Shown in pieces: positions 1-6,895 of a stretch of 26,542 nucleotides of DNA. The stretch comes from CAG-826 sp964654155 (GTDB taxonomy: Bacteria; Bacillota_I; Bacilli_A; RFN20; CAG-826). How positions within the stretch are numbered: position 1 is the stretch's first letter; every line of letters begins with the position of its first letter. Location: the NCBI GenBank assembly GCA_964654155.1, contig CAZZGL010000012.1:1-26542 (forward strand), written 5' to 3'. The notes beneath the pieces were generated by a model, which was not told the DNA's origin, did no database searches, and saw only the letters and a program-made list of their open reading frames with translations. The position numbers were made by a program, and so were the translations under genes.

Positions 1-1164
1 CATGCTTTCCTTTAATATTTGATATATTTCATCATTATCTAAAGTTTTATATCCTCCAGAACAAATTTTTATACCTTTTATGATATCTTCAAGCATTTCA
101 TCCTTAACACCTAATTCAGTAATATTCATTACTAGGCCTATTTCTTTCATCCAATTTTCCATTGCAGAAAGTCCTTCTTTTGCAATTTGCTCCTCTGTTT
201 TATTAATTGTTTCTACATTCCAAACATTTTTAGCAAAACGCACAAATTTAGCAAGTCCATAAGGATAAATATGATGATAATAGGCTAAAGAGACTGATGA
301 TAACGTCATTCCATGTGTTGCATCAGTAAACGCTCCAATAGATTGACCTATTTGATGTACCATCCAATCAGTTTTCTTTCCTTTTGAAATCAAAGTATTT
401 AATGCCCAAGTTGACGTCCACATAATATTACTTCTAGCTTCATAATCATAAGGATTTTCAACCGCAATTACGCTTGAATGAATAAGTGATTTCATAAGAC
501 CTTCGGCAATATAATCTGATGTATTATCATCTTCATTTGAAAAATATTGTTCACATATATGATTAAAAATATCATATATTCCTGCGACCATTTGATACTT
601 TGGAACAGTAAAAGTAAAGATAGGATTTAATATAGCAAATTTAGGGAAAACATCTTCATTAAAAACATGTCCTCTTTTCAAGCCTTGTTCTCGATTAGTT
701 ATAACCGCTCCACCATTCATTTCTGAACCTGTTCCTACCATTGTAAGTATTGAGCCAACTGGAATTATTCGACAATTTGGTTCTTCAAAATCTATATAAT
801 ATTTTTGCCATGGATCTTCATTACACCACGCTGAAGCAGATACCGCTTTTGCATAATCACAAACGCTACCACCTCCAACAGCAAGAATTAAATCAACATC
901 ATTATCTTTCGCAATCCTACAACCTTCATATAGTTTTTCTATTGTCGGATTAGGCATTACTCCACTATCTTCAATGATAGTTTTTCCATTTTCTAAAAGA
1001 ATTGCAATTACTTTATCATAAATTCCATTTTTCTTAATTGATCCTCCTCCATAACAGAGCATCACTTTATTTCCATAATTTTTTAATTCATCAGATAAAT
1101 AGTCTAATGAATTTTCTCCAAAGTATAATTTTGTTGGATTCGAATATTTAAAATTTCCTAACAT
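1..1164 (-). CDS. Iron-containing alcohol dehydrogenase (YqhD/butanol dehydrogenase-like), 3' end cut by window edge
   Basis: A reading frame starts at an ATG at 1164 and runs open to the window edge (388 codons), so only the last few residues are missing compared with the usual 385-395. The product should be a cytoplasmic NAD(P)H-dependent dehydrogenase that reduces aldehydes to alcohols. The N-terminal nucleotide-binding part shows GGGSIKKNGIYD and a second glycine-rich LAVGGGSVCDYAKA. The metal ligands of the family are present: the D-x3-H pair in YDIFNHICEQY and two His 14 residues apart in HQIGQSIGAFTDATHGMTL. The ATG has an AAAGGGA site about 11 bases upstream. It lies 25 bases behind the flavin reductase gene and is the third gene of an oxidoreductase operon. 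The physiological substrate is not evident; aldehyde detoxification or fermentative redox balance are both possible. Confidence 0.9.
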   Translation of the reverse strand, partial: MLGNFKYSNPTKLYFGENSLDYLSDELKNYGNKVMLCYGGGSIKKNGIYDKVIAILLENGKTIIEDSGVMPNPTIEKLYEGCRIAKDNDVDLILAVGGGSVCDYAKAVSASAWCNEDPWQKYYIDFEEPNCRIIPVGSILTMVGTGSEMNGGAVITNREQGLKRGHVFNEDVFPKFAILNPIFTFTVPKYQMVAGIYDIFNHICEQYFSNEDDNTSDYIAEGLMKSLIHSSVIAVENPYDYEARSNIMWTSTWALNTLISKGKKTDWMVHQIGQSIGAFTDATHGMTLSSVSLAYYHHIYPYGLAKFVRFAKNVWNVETINKTEEQIAKEGLSAMENWMKEIGLVMNITELGVKDEMLEDIIKGIKICSGGYKTLDNDEIYQILKESM

Positions 1165-1189
1165 ATTTTCACTTGTCCCTTTCTATAGA

Positions 1190-1744
1190 CTACTTTAATT
1201 TTAATCCATCTTTAAATGCATTACCCACTCTTTGTTGTACTTTATAATATCCATGAGTGGAAGGATCATAACTAATCGGGATAAATTTATCTAAAGATAT
1301 ATTTCCTTTATTATCTAAAATCTTTTCATCAGCATTAACATTAATAATTTGTGCTAAATACCATTCATCTTCCAATATTTTAATTAATCTACATTCTAAA
1401 CAAAGAGACAACTCATTAATTAAAGGGGCATTTACATGCTTAGCTTTTGAGGTAGTAAATCCAGATTTTTTCATTTTATCTGGTTCTTCATTTTGCGACA
1501 CTATTCCTACATAATCACATGCTAGAACATGCTTAGCTTCGCCAATTGAAACAGTGAATTCATTATTTAAAGCGATATTTTCTGTCGTCTTATGATTTGC
1601 TAAGCAAATAATGATTTTGTCATAATCTGCAATCATTCCCCAAGCGGCGTTCATTGCATTTGCATTTCCATCTTTATCATATGTACCAATAATTAATACT
1701 GGTTGAGGATAAATAAAAGTCTTAACTCCTAAATCTTTTCTCAT
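1190..1744 (-). CDS. Flavin reductase-like, FMN-binding split-barrel protein
   Basis: This 184-residue protein matches the flavin reductase-like domain (FMN-binding split barrel) over its whole length. Visible features are the N-terminal YPQPVLIIGTYD strand, the NAMNAAWG segment near residues 30-37 and the TTENIALNNEFTVSIG segment near 53-68, which in this family surround the flavin. The C-terminal YDPSTHGYYKVQQRVG is also typical. The family binds FMN and uses NAD(P)H or acts as a small flavoprotein; the partner cannot be named. The ATG at 1744 has GAAAGGA about 10 bases upstream. It sits 20 bases after the aldo-keto reductase and 25 before the alcohol dehydrogenase, so the three are probably co-transcribed. 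There is no signal peptide, so it is cytoplasmic. Stop codon is TAG. Confidence 0.85.
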   Translation of the reverse strand: MRKDLGVKTFIYPQPVLIIGTYDKDGNANAMNAAWGMIADYDKIIICLANHKTTENIALNNEFTVSIGEAKHVLACDYVGIVSQNEEPDKMKKSGFTTSKAKHVNAPLINELSLCLECRLIKILEDEWYLAQIINVNADEKILDNKGNISLDKFIPISYDPSTHGYYKVQQRVGNAFKDGLKLK

Positions 1745-1764
1745 AAAATATATTTCCTTTCATT

Positions 1765-2652
1765 TTACCAATTCTTTTTTTCTTTCTTGTGATCTTGATT
1801 ATTTTTTCTTTCTTCAACCATTTTACAAAACCATTCAACCATGTTTGGATCTTGATGAGAGAAGAAAGCACTTTTATTCGTATCTAATTTTTTAATTTCT
1901 TCCATATCTTCATTTGATAATTCAAAATCAAATACATCAAAATTTTGTTTTATTCTATCTGCATGAACTGATTTTGGTAAAACTACAATATTTCTTTGAA
2001 TAGCCCATCTTAACATCACTTGTGCCGAAGTTTTATGATATTTATTACCAATCTCTTGCAATATTTGATTAGTAAATAGTCCATTTCTTCCTTCGCCAAA
2101 TAATGCCCATGCTTCATGAACAACTTGATATTTATTCATCCATTTATTATCTTCTTCTCTTTGATAAAGAGGATGAGTTTCAATTTGATTTATCATTGGT
2201 TTGATACGAGCAAAATTACAAATATCCAAAAGTCTATCTGGATAAAAATTAGAAACACCTATCGATTTAATTTTCTCTTCAAGATATAAATCTTCTAAAG
2301 CTCTCCACGCTCCATAATAATCATTAAATGGTTGATGTAATAAAACTAAATCAATATAGTCGACTTTTAATTTTTCCATTGATTCAATTACTGATTTTTT
2401 ACATTCTTCATAACCATAATGTTCAATCCAAACTTTTGTGGTAATAAAAAGCTCTTCTCGAGGTAATCCACATTGTATAATTGCTTCTCCAACTTCTTCT
2501 TCATTAAAATAGCTTTGTGCTGTATCAATTAAACGATATCCTTCTTTAATCGCGGTTAAAACACAATTTGTGCATTCTTCCTTTGATACTTGATACACAC
2601 CATATCCTAAAATAGGCATTTTAATTCCATTGCTCAATGTTACGTAATACAT
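1765..2652 (-). CDS. Aldo-keto reductase
   Basis: A complete aldo-keto reductase of 295 residues, a cytoplasmic NAD(P)H-dependent carbonyl reductase. The catalytic tetrad is visible: Asp43 and Tyr48 in DTAQSYFNEE, Lys73 in FITTKVW and His106 in LVLLHQPF. Other family marks are IKSIGVSNF, MINQIETHPLYQ and VVLPKSVHADRI for the cofactor phosphate. A longer frame could begin at a GTG at 2661, but that GTG lies inside the Shine-Dalgarno stretch AAAGAGAGGG. The ATG at 2652, 8 bases after GAGGG, is the better start. It is the first gene of a three-gene operon with the flavin reductase and the iron alcohol dehydrogenase. The C-terminal tail is Lys/Asn-rich (residues ~280-295) and looks non-catalytic. 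The substrate is unknown. Confidence 0.9.
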   Translation of the reverse strand: MYYVTLSNGIKMPILGYGVYQVSKEECTNCVLTAIKEGYRLIDTAQSYFNEEEVGEAIIQCGLPREELFITTKVWIEHYGYEECKKSVIESMEKLKVDYIDLVLLHQPFNDYYGAWRALEDLYLEEKIKSIGVSNFYPDRLLDICNFARIKPMINQIETHPLYQREEDNKWMNKYQVVHEAWALFGEGRNGLFTNQILQEIGNKYHKTSAQVMLRWAIQRNIVVLPKSVHADRIKQNFDVFDFELSNEDMEEIKKLDTNKSAFFSHQDPNMVEWFCKMVEERKNNQDHKKEKKNW

Positions 2653-2681
2653 AATTTTCACCCTCTCTTTTTATATAAAAT

Positions 2682-2687
2682 ATTATA
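2682..2687 (-). promoter_or_regulatory. Probable -10 box of the oxidoreductase operon
   Basis: Read on the minus strand this is a perfect TATAAT, 29 bases before the aldo-keto reductase ATG. The -35 region 17 bases further up (TTTTAA) is poor. It lies between the terminator of the preceding gene and the start codon, where a promoter is expected. Confidence 0.45.
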
Positions 2688-2719
2688 AACCTCTATTAGT
2701 AAAATTAAAAAGATACAAT

Positions 2720-2750
2720 AAAAAAAAGAATGCATAAAATAACACATTCT
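2720..2750 (-). terminator. Weak intrinsic terminator after the 160-residue membrane protein gene
   Basis: Six-base-pair stem AGAATG/CATTCT (2727-2732 with 2745-2750) around a 12-base loop. On the minus strand it is followed by a run of eight T. It lies 19 bases after the stop of the membrane protein gene. The stem is short, so the call is tentative. Confidence 0.45.
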
Positions 2751-2768
2751 CTCTAAATTAATACTTTT

Positions 2769-3406
2769 CTAATCGGCAAACCATTTTATAATTCTAATAG
2801 CAGAAATCAACAAACAAATACCTGGAATTATAAAAAGCACTCCAAACGCTTTTCCACTATATCCTAATAAATTAACAAGAACAATCGATAACACTACACA
2901 CACAATTAGGTAAATAATAATTCTAGGCGTTCTTCGTTTTTCAATCGTAAAAAATGAAGTGGTTAACCATTCATGGAATTCTATTTTATAATCTAAATCT
3001 TCCACAAAAACTTCTGGACCAAATAAATACATCATTGATGAAATTGTTGTATATAATATCCACGGAGCAAAGTCAATCTTTTCATCTTCGTTTTTAGTCA
3101 TAATTATTATTGCTAGGACTATTGTAATAATTGAAAATATTACACACATGAAGTTACTAATAATGTAATTTTTTAATAATCCTCTTAAAATTATTATTAA
3201 CACTATAACCGCTATTATAAAGACAATAAAAAACGCATCTNNNNNNNNNNNNNNNNNNNNNNNNNNNNNNNNNNNNNNNNNNNNNNNNNNNNNNNNNNNN
3301 NNNNNNNNNNNNNNNNNNNNNNNNNNNNNNNNNNNNNNNNTAAAATTATTATTAACACTATAACCGCTATTATAAAGACAATAAAAAACGCATCTATTAT
3401 TTTCAA
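2769..3406 (-). CDS. Small multi-pass membrane protein interrupted by an assembly gap
   Basis: As printed, 100 N at 3241-3340 break this gene. The 55 bases on each side of the N run are identical (3186-3240 and 3341-3395). If the two copies are merged and the N removed, a single frame of about 160 codons results, from a TTG at 3406 to the stop at 2769. The merged protein has about five hydrophobic segments (near residues 5-24, 30-48, 60-75, 108-128 and 133-155) and no recognisable domain. The TTG has no clear ribosome binding site, and a TATAAT 22 bases upstream suggests a very short leader, so the exact start is uncertain. The gene is bounded by terminators at both ends and looks monocistronic. 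The function is unknown. Confidence 0.6.
3241..3340. other. Assembly gap of exactly 100 N between identical 55-base ends
   Basis: The N run is exactly 100 bases and directly abuts two copies of the same 55-base sequence. This is the pattern of two contigs that overlap by one assembly k-mer but were scaffolded with a fixed-length gap. It is most likely not missing DNA. Confidence 0.85.
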
Positions 3407-3427
3407 TTAGTTGCTTTAATACTTAAT

Positions 3428-3433
3428 ATTATA
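3428..3433 (-). promoter_or_regulatory. Possible -10 box of the 160-residue membrane protein gene
   Basis: A perfect TATAAT on the minus strand, just downstream of the terminator of the preceding gene and 22 bases before the TTG start. No good -35 is visible. A transcript from here would have a leader of about 14 bases without a Shine-Dalgarno sequence. Confidence 0.35.
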
Positions 3434-3445
3434 TTTTTCTTACGA

Positions 3446-3469
3446 AAAGAAAAGAGGTACAAACCTCTT
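3446..3469 (-). terminator. Intrinsic terminator overlapping the stop codon of the DUF308-like gene
   Basis: Perfect 7-bp stem AAGAGGT/ACCTCTT (3452-3458 with 3463-3469) with a 4-base loop. On the minus strand it is followed by TTCTTTTC. The stop codon of the upstream gene (3468-3470) lies in the outer part of the stem, so the gene has no 3' spacer at all. Confidence 0.75.
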
Positions 3470-4076
3470 AATTCTTTTTTGTTTTTTTCTTTTCTGGAAT
3501 AGCAATTGCACCCACTATAATAAGGAATAAACTTACTGCGATGACAAGAACAGCAATAATCCAACTAAAGATAATTGTTTGAATTCCGCTTACTAATAAA
3601 TAAGTACCAAATGAAATAACTAAAATGCTAAGTATTAAATAAAGTATTAAGTACTTTGGTCGACGATCTTTATAAGTATAAAAACAATTAATAATCATCA
3701 TAGAACCTCTAAGCCAAACTAAGAACCCAATTGCGTTTCCAGGTTTCATAAATGAAATTAAGCCAAAATAATCAAGCGCACATAATATCGCTAAAACCAA
3801 TAAAAGTGCTATTTCTGTTATTCTAACGCTTTTAATTACTTTTTCTTGATTCTTATCAATTTTGATAATCATCATAACAATTAAAAATATTAAAATACCA
3901 AATAATACTAAACTTACAGCTTCATTAGACCATGTCTTCCAAAATACATCACTATCTCCCCAAACTGGCAATAAGAAGATTCCAAGCACTAATAATATAG
4001 CTCCTATTATCCAATATAATGGGAATAATTTTGTTTTCTTTATTACTAATTTTTTGCTTTTTTTACTACCACTCAT
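3468..4076 (-). CDS. Multi-pass membrane protein, resembles DUF308/HdeD-type
   Basis: A 202-residue protein with a short basic N-terminus (SGSKKSKKLVIKKTK) and about six hydrophobic segments arranged in pairs, near residues 20-37, 50-70, 83-103, 110-132, 140-160 and 165-190. This pattern of short repeated two-helix units and small size resembles the HdeD/DUF308 group, but no residue proves it. A longer frame could start at 4091, yet that ATG is part of the ribosome binding site ATGGAGG. The ATG at 4076, 8 bases after GGAGG, is the start. It follows the cysteine-rich membrane protein gene by 26 bases and probably shares its transcript. The C-terminus is Lys-rich (EKKKTKKN). Function unknown. 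Confidence 0.75.
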   Translation of the reverse strand: MSGSKKSKKLVIKKTKLFPLYWIIGAILLVLGIFLLPVWGDSDVFWKTWSNEAVSLVLFGILIFLIVMMIIKIDKNQEKVIKSVRITEIALLLVLAILCALDYFGLISFMKPGNAIGFLVWLRGSMMIINCFYTYKDRRPKYLILYLILSILVISFGTYLLVSGIQTIIFSWIIAVLVIAVSLFLIIVGAIAIPEKKKTKKN

Positions 4077-4102
4077 TCTTTTAACCTCCATCTGTAAAAT
4101 AA

Positions 4103-4858
4103 TTATACAATGTTTTGGCTATTATTGTTCTTTTTAAAAAATCTTTTTTGATATTTTATTAAAAATGCTTGTAGTTGCTTTTTATGCTTACATAATTTTT
4201 CTTTACAATTTATGCAGTGTAAACTTTTATTTGTATTATCTAAAAATCTTTCTGGATGTATTTTATAAGTAACTTCCCATCTAATTAATAAAAGTAATGC
4301 ACAAAAAAGAAGTGAATACGTGTAAATACTTGGAATAAATATTAATGGAGTAAACATCATAATAAAATCCCAATTGTAAATTCTACATGTTGTGCAACAT
4401 CTATTATGCATAATCCAAGTTTGAAACGGACAGAAAAATAAAATGCAAATAATATCACATACCGAAAACGCTAAAGAAATTAATATTAATATTTCTTTAT
4501 CAATAATTGACATATAATACAAGCAACCTATTATCGAATTTAAAGCAATCCATACAATAAAAACAAAAAATGTTTTATACCATTGTTGTTTAACACTAGG
4601 CGCATTATTATCCGTTTTTATATAATTTCTTTTAAATTGTTTTTGGCATCCCATACTTTCTTGACTATTAGGAAAAAAGCGAAATATCATTTCCACAATA
4701 TAAAAAAGCCATATAATTCCTAAAACATAATAATTTGCTGTTATGATATTTAATTTATCAAAAACATACGCTAAAGATGCTAAAAAGAAAAGAACTGATC
4801 TAATGATTAATTTAACATAATGCATTGCACTTATTTTAGATATTTTTTTCATTTTCAT
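4103..4858 (-). CDS. Cysteine-rich multi-pass membrane protein of unknown function
   Basis: A 251-residue protein with about five or six membrane segments (near residues 16-33, 42-61, 96-117, 122-143, 163-177 and 178-195). Its cysteines are grouped: Cys143 at a membrane edge (CPFQ), Cys154, Cys155 and Cys158 in HNRCCTTCRIYNWD, and a C-terminal cytoplasmic-type cluster Cys215-x2-Cys218-x4-Cys223. The spacing looks like a metal or iron-sulphur site, but that is inference. The segment DFIMMFTPLIFIPS between the clusters is strikingly regular, and I believe it belongs to a conserved uncharacterised Firmicutes family. The start is the ATG at 4858 with GGAGG 9 bases upstream; the TTG one codon earlier is unlikely. 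It is the first gene of a two-gene unit with the DUF308-like gene. Confidence 0.75.
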   Translation of the reverse strand: MKMKKISKISAMHYVKLIIRSVLFFLASLAYVFDKLNIITANYYVLGIIWLFYIVEMIFRFFPNSQESMGCQKQFKRNYIKTDNNAPSVKQQWYKTFFVFIVWIALNSIIGCLYYMSIIDKEILILISLAFSVCDIICILFFCPFQTWIMHNRCCTTCRIYNWDFIMMFTPLIFIPSIYTYSLLFCALLLLIRWEVTYKIHPERFLDNTNKSLHCINCKEKLCKHKKQLQAFLIKYQKRFFKKNNNSQNIV

Positions 4859-4882
4859 CAATCTTTTCCTCCATGTCGCTTA

Positions 4883-4888
4883 ATTATA
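4883..4888 (-). promoter_or_regulatory. Probable -10 box for the cysteine-rich membrane protein gene
   Basis: TATAAT on the minus strand, 24 bases before the ATG at 4858 and just downstream of the terminator of the lipoprotein gene. The -35 region is not convincing. Confidence 0.4.
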
Positions 4889-4918
4889 AATAAAATTTGT
4901 TAACTAATGATTAATTAT

Positions 4919-4951
4919 CAAAAAAAGAGATGATAAAGATTAATTACCATC
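4919..4951 (-). terminator. Intrinsic terminator after the Ig-domain lipoprotein gene
   Basis: An 8-bp stem GATGGTAA/TTATCATC (4944-4951 with 4929-4936, one G-T pair) with a 7-base loop. On the minus strand it is followed by TCTTTTTTG. It begins 33 bases after the stop of the lipoprotein gene. Confidence 0.7.
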
Positions 4952-4984
4952 CCCATATTTAATGTTTTTATAAAAGAATAATTA

Positions 4985-6772
4985 TTATTTTGCTTCAGCT
5001 TTTGCTAAAGCAATATTTGATTGATTTTGATAATTTCTATAATCTTGCCATTCAAAGCGGAAGACAAATATTAAGCGATCTCCTTCATTTAATTCAACAT
5101 ATTCACAGCCAAAGTTTCCTCTTACACCCTTTAATGTTGAAAGTAATTCGGTTGAGTCTGTATCACTATGATAAATAGCGTACTCTACTGAAGTATTCGC
5201 ACCTTCATCATCTACCCAACCTGATAAATCTTCCCTTTCAACAAACTTAGCAAATATATGTTGTTTTGCTTCAATTGAATATACCACTCCATCATTATAT
5301 CCACTTACAGATTGCCAAGCATACACTTTAGCGCCATTTTCTAAATCAGAACCTAAAACATAATTAGTATCTCCTGCAGGTGTTTTATTTGTAAGAGGTG
5401 TATAAGATTGATAGGTTCCATGAGCAATAGTCATTTTAGCTAAATCATTTTCAACATATCCTGTTGCAGAATCAAGTTGTTTTGCAAAGAAATCCTCTAT
5501 AAATCTAACTGTTGTTTCTTCTCCTGGTTCATATTCAGTCACTGGTTTTGTTTTATAAACTTCATCATCTACATCGCCAACTAAACGAATATCATCAACA
5601 TATACATATGTTTTCTTATCTGCATTTGCGCCTAAATTTTTATCCCAAGGACAAATAAAGAATGGAATTTCTTGTAATGAATTTTTTACAACTGCGGCAT
5701 CAGCTTTATCTGTTGTATCTCCAGACATTTCCATTTCTTGCATATTAACTAAGAAACGATACCATTTGTTTCCTTGAAGAGCGTATTTATCTTGCCAATT
5801 TTTAGCAACTTCATTTCCATATTCATCATACACACTCATCTTATGATAAACAGCGTTAAATACCATCTCACCATCAATTGAATTAGTATTCATATCAAAA
5901 TACATCCAGAATGAAATGTACTTTGCTGTTGTCTCATATAAATATACTTCACCTAATAATGAATAATCATTAAACCATTGAGTAGCTTTATCAAACATAC
6001 CAAATTCGCATGAATGAGTGCCATTAAATGCTTGATCTTCACTTATTTCTGTTGCGTACCACTCATTGTTGTAATAAACACCATTTTCAAAATCGATTAT
6101 TGTATAAACATTATATGTTTCTTCTCTAGAATTACCTGAACTGTCTGTTGCAGTAACATCAATACTATAGACGCCTTTTTGATCAAATTCTACAATATTA
6201 TTTTCACAGTTTATTTCTTCGCCATTAAATAAAACTTTAATTACTGGAGTAATGTTTTCTCCACTATTGTCGGTAACAGTAATATCGCTTAAATCATAAG
6301 TCGTTCCAATTGATGTAATGTTATGGAAATCAGTTAAACTAGGTTTAGCATCTTTTTTAGAACGTAACTTTGATGAAATAACTGGTTCACCTGCATCTAC
6401 AACAGAAACAGTATATGTTTTCGAAAATTGACCATTATCATCTAATGTAACCGTGTAAGTTACCTTATAATCTCCCATTAAAGAACATAAGAAACGATTA
6501 TCAACTAATTCGACTTTTTTTCCATTTGGATCCTTAACAGAAATTGTTGCAAGATAATACTTTCCATTATTATCTTTTGCACTGACAGAACTCACTTGAT
6601 AATACTCTTGAATGTTTGCTAAATCAACTCGAGTTTCATCAACATTAAACTCTTCAATTGACAAAGCCGCAACTGTAGATGTTGGTTCATTTGAACCTCC
6701 ACAAGATGTTGTTAAAACACTACCTCCAATCATCAAACAAGCAAGTCCAACTAAAAATAATTTTTTCTTCAT
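4985..6772 (-). CDS. Surface lipoprotein with Ig-like and carbohydrate-binding-like domains
   Basis: A 595-residue secreted lipoprotein. The signal peptide MKKKLFLVGLACLMIGG ends in the lipobox LTTSC (Cys24), so it is anchored on the outer face of the membrane. Two Ig-like beta-sandwich domains follow (about 30-120 and 125-225); the second ends in the typical VTATDSSGNSREETY. Residues 226-412 start with IDFENGVYYNN and end with TYVYVDDIRLVGD, the layout of a jelly-roll carbohydrate-binding module. A further beta-rich domain takes up about 415-595. No catalytic motif is recognisable. I infer a glycan-binding surface protein serving the neighbouring sugar locus. It has its own cre-like operator and a terminator, so it can be controlled apart from the operon upstream. 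Ribosome binding site is GAAAGGA, about 8 bases before the ATG. Confidence 0.8.
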   Translation of the reverse strand: MKKKLFLVGLACLMIGGSVLTTSCGGSNEPTSTVAALSIEEFNVDETRVDLANIQEYYQVSSVSAKDNNGKYYLATISVKDPNGKKVELVDNRFLCSLMGDYKVTYTVTLDDNGQFSKTYTVSVVDAGEPVISSKLRSKKDAKPSLTDFHNITSIGTTYDLSDITVTDNSGENITPVIKVLFNGEEINCENNIVEFDQKGVYSIDVTATDSSGNSREETYNVYTIIDFENGVYYNNEWYATEISEDQAFNGTHSCEFGMFDKATQWFNDYSLLGEVYLYETTAKYISFWMYFDMNTNSIDGEMVFNAVYHKMSVYDEYGNEVAKNWQDKYALQGNKWYRFLVNMQEMEMSGDTTDKADAAVVKNSLQEIPFFICPWDKNLGANADKKTYVYVDDIRLVGDVDDEVYKTKPVTEYEPGEETTVRFIEDFFAKQLDSATGYVENDLAKMTIAHGTYQSYTPLTNKTPAGDTNYVLGSDLENGAKVYAWQSVSGYNDGVVYSIEAKQHIFAKFVEREDLSGWVDDEGANTSVEYAIYHSDTDSTELLSTLKGVRGNFGCEYVELNEGDRLIFVFRFEWQDYRNYQNQSNIALAKAEAK

Positions 6773-6801
6773 AAATAAATCCTTTCTATGCCTTTCTTTT
6801 A

Positions 6802-6816
6802 AGAAAGCGCTTGCAT
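6802..6816. promoter_or_regulatory. CcpA catabolite repression element (cre)
   Basis: Read on the minus strand, ATGCAAGCGCTTTCT fits the cre consensus WTGNAANCGNWNNCW at every fixed position. It lies just downstream of a TATAAA -10-like box (6825-6830) and 29 bases before the lipoprotein ATG. Bound CcpA would therefore block initiation or early elongation. In established biology this means repression when preferred sugars are available. Confidence 0.7.
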
Positions 6817-6824
6817 TTTGTGAT

Positions 6825-6830
6825 TTTATA
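6825..6830 (-). promoter_or_regulatory. Possible -10 box of the Ig-domain lipoprotein gene
   Basis: TATAAA on the minus strand, immediately upstream of the cre site. An AT-only hairpin (CTATTTT/AAAATAG, 6843-6859) lies where the -35 region would be and no good -35 is visible. The element is supported mainly by its position next to the operator. Confidence 0.4.
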
Positions 6831-6895
6831 CTACTTTTTAACCTATTTTTTTAAAATAGATTATTATTAGTTTTTATTTGTTTTTTTATTATTTA

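Noticed and set aside
80..953. Short plus-strand reading frames inside the alcohol dehydrogenase gene
   Set aside because: They lie opposite a well-supported gene, have no ribosome binding sites and encode low-complexity sequences with no recognisable domain.
3186..3395. True tandem duplication flanking a gap
   Set aside because: The copies abut the N run exactly on both sides and the N count is exactly 100. Collapse gives an intact reading frame, which favours an assembly overlap.
3862..4137. Plus-strand reading frame of 91 codons
   Set aside because: It is the complement of the DUF308-like gene and its hydrophobic composition mirrors that gene's codons. It has no ribosome binding site.
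6843..6859. Terminator after the GH43 gene
   Set aside because: The hairpin CTATTTT/AAAATAG is AT-only and is followed by GTTAAAAAG on the minus strand, without a T-run.
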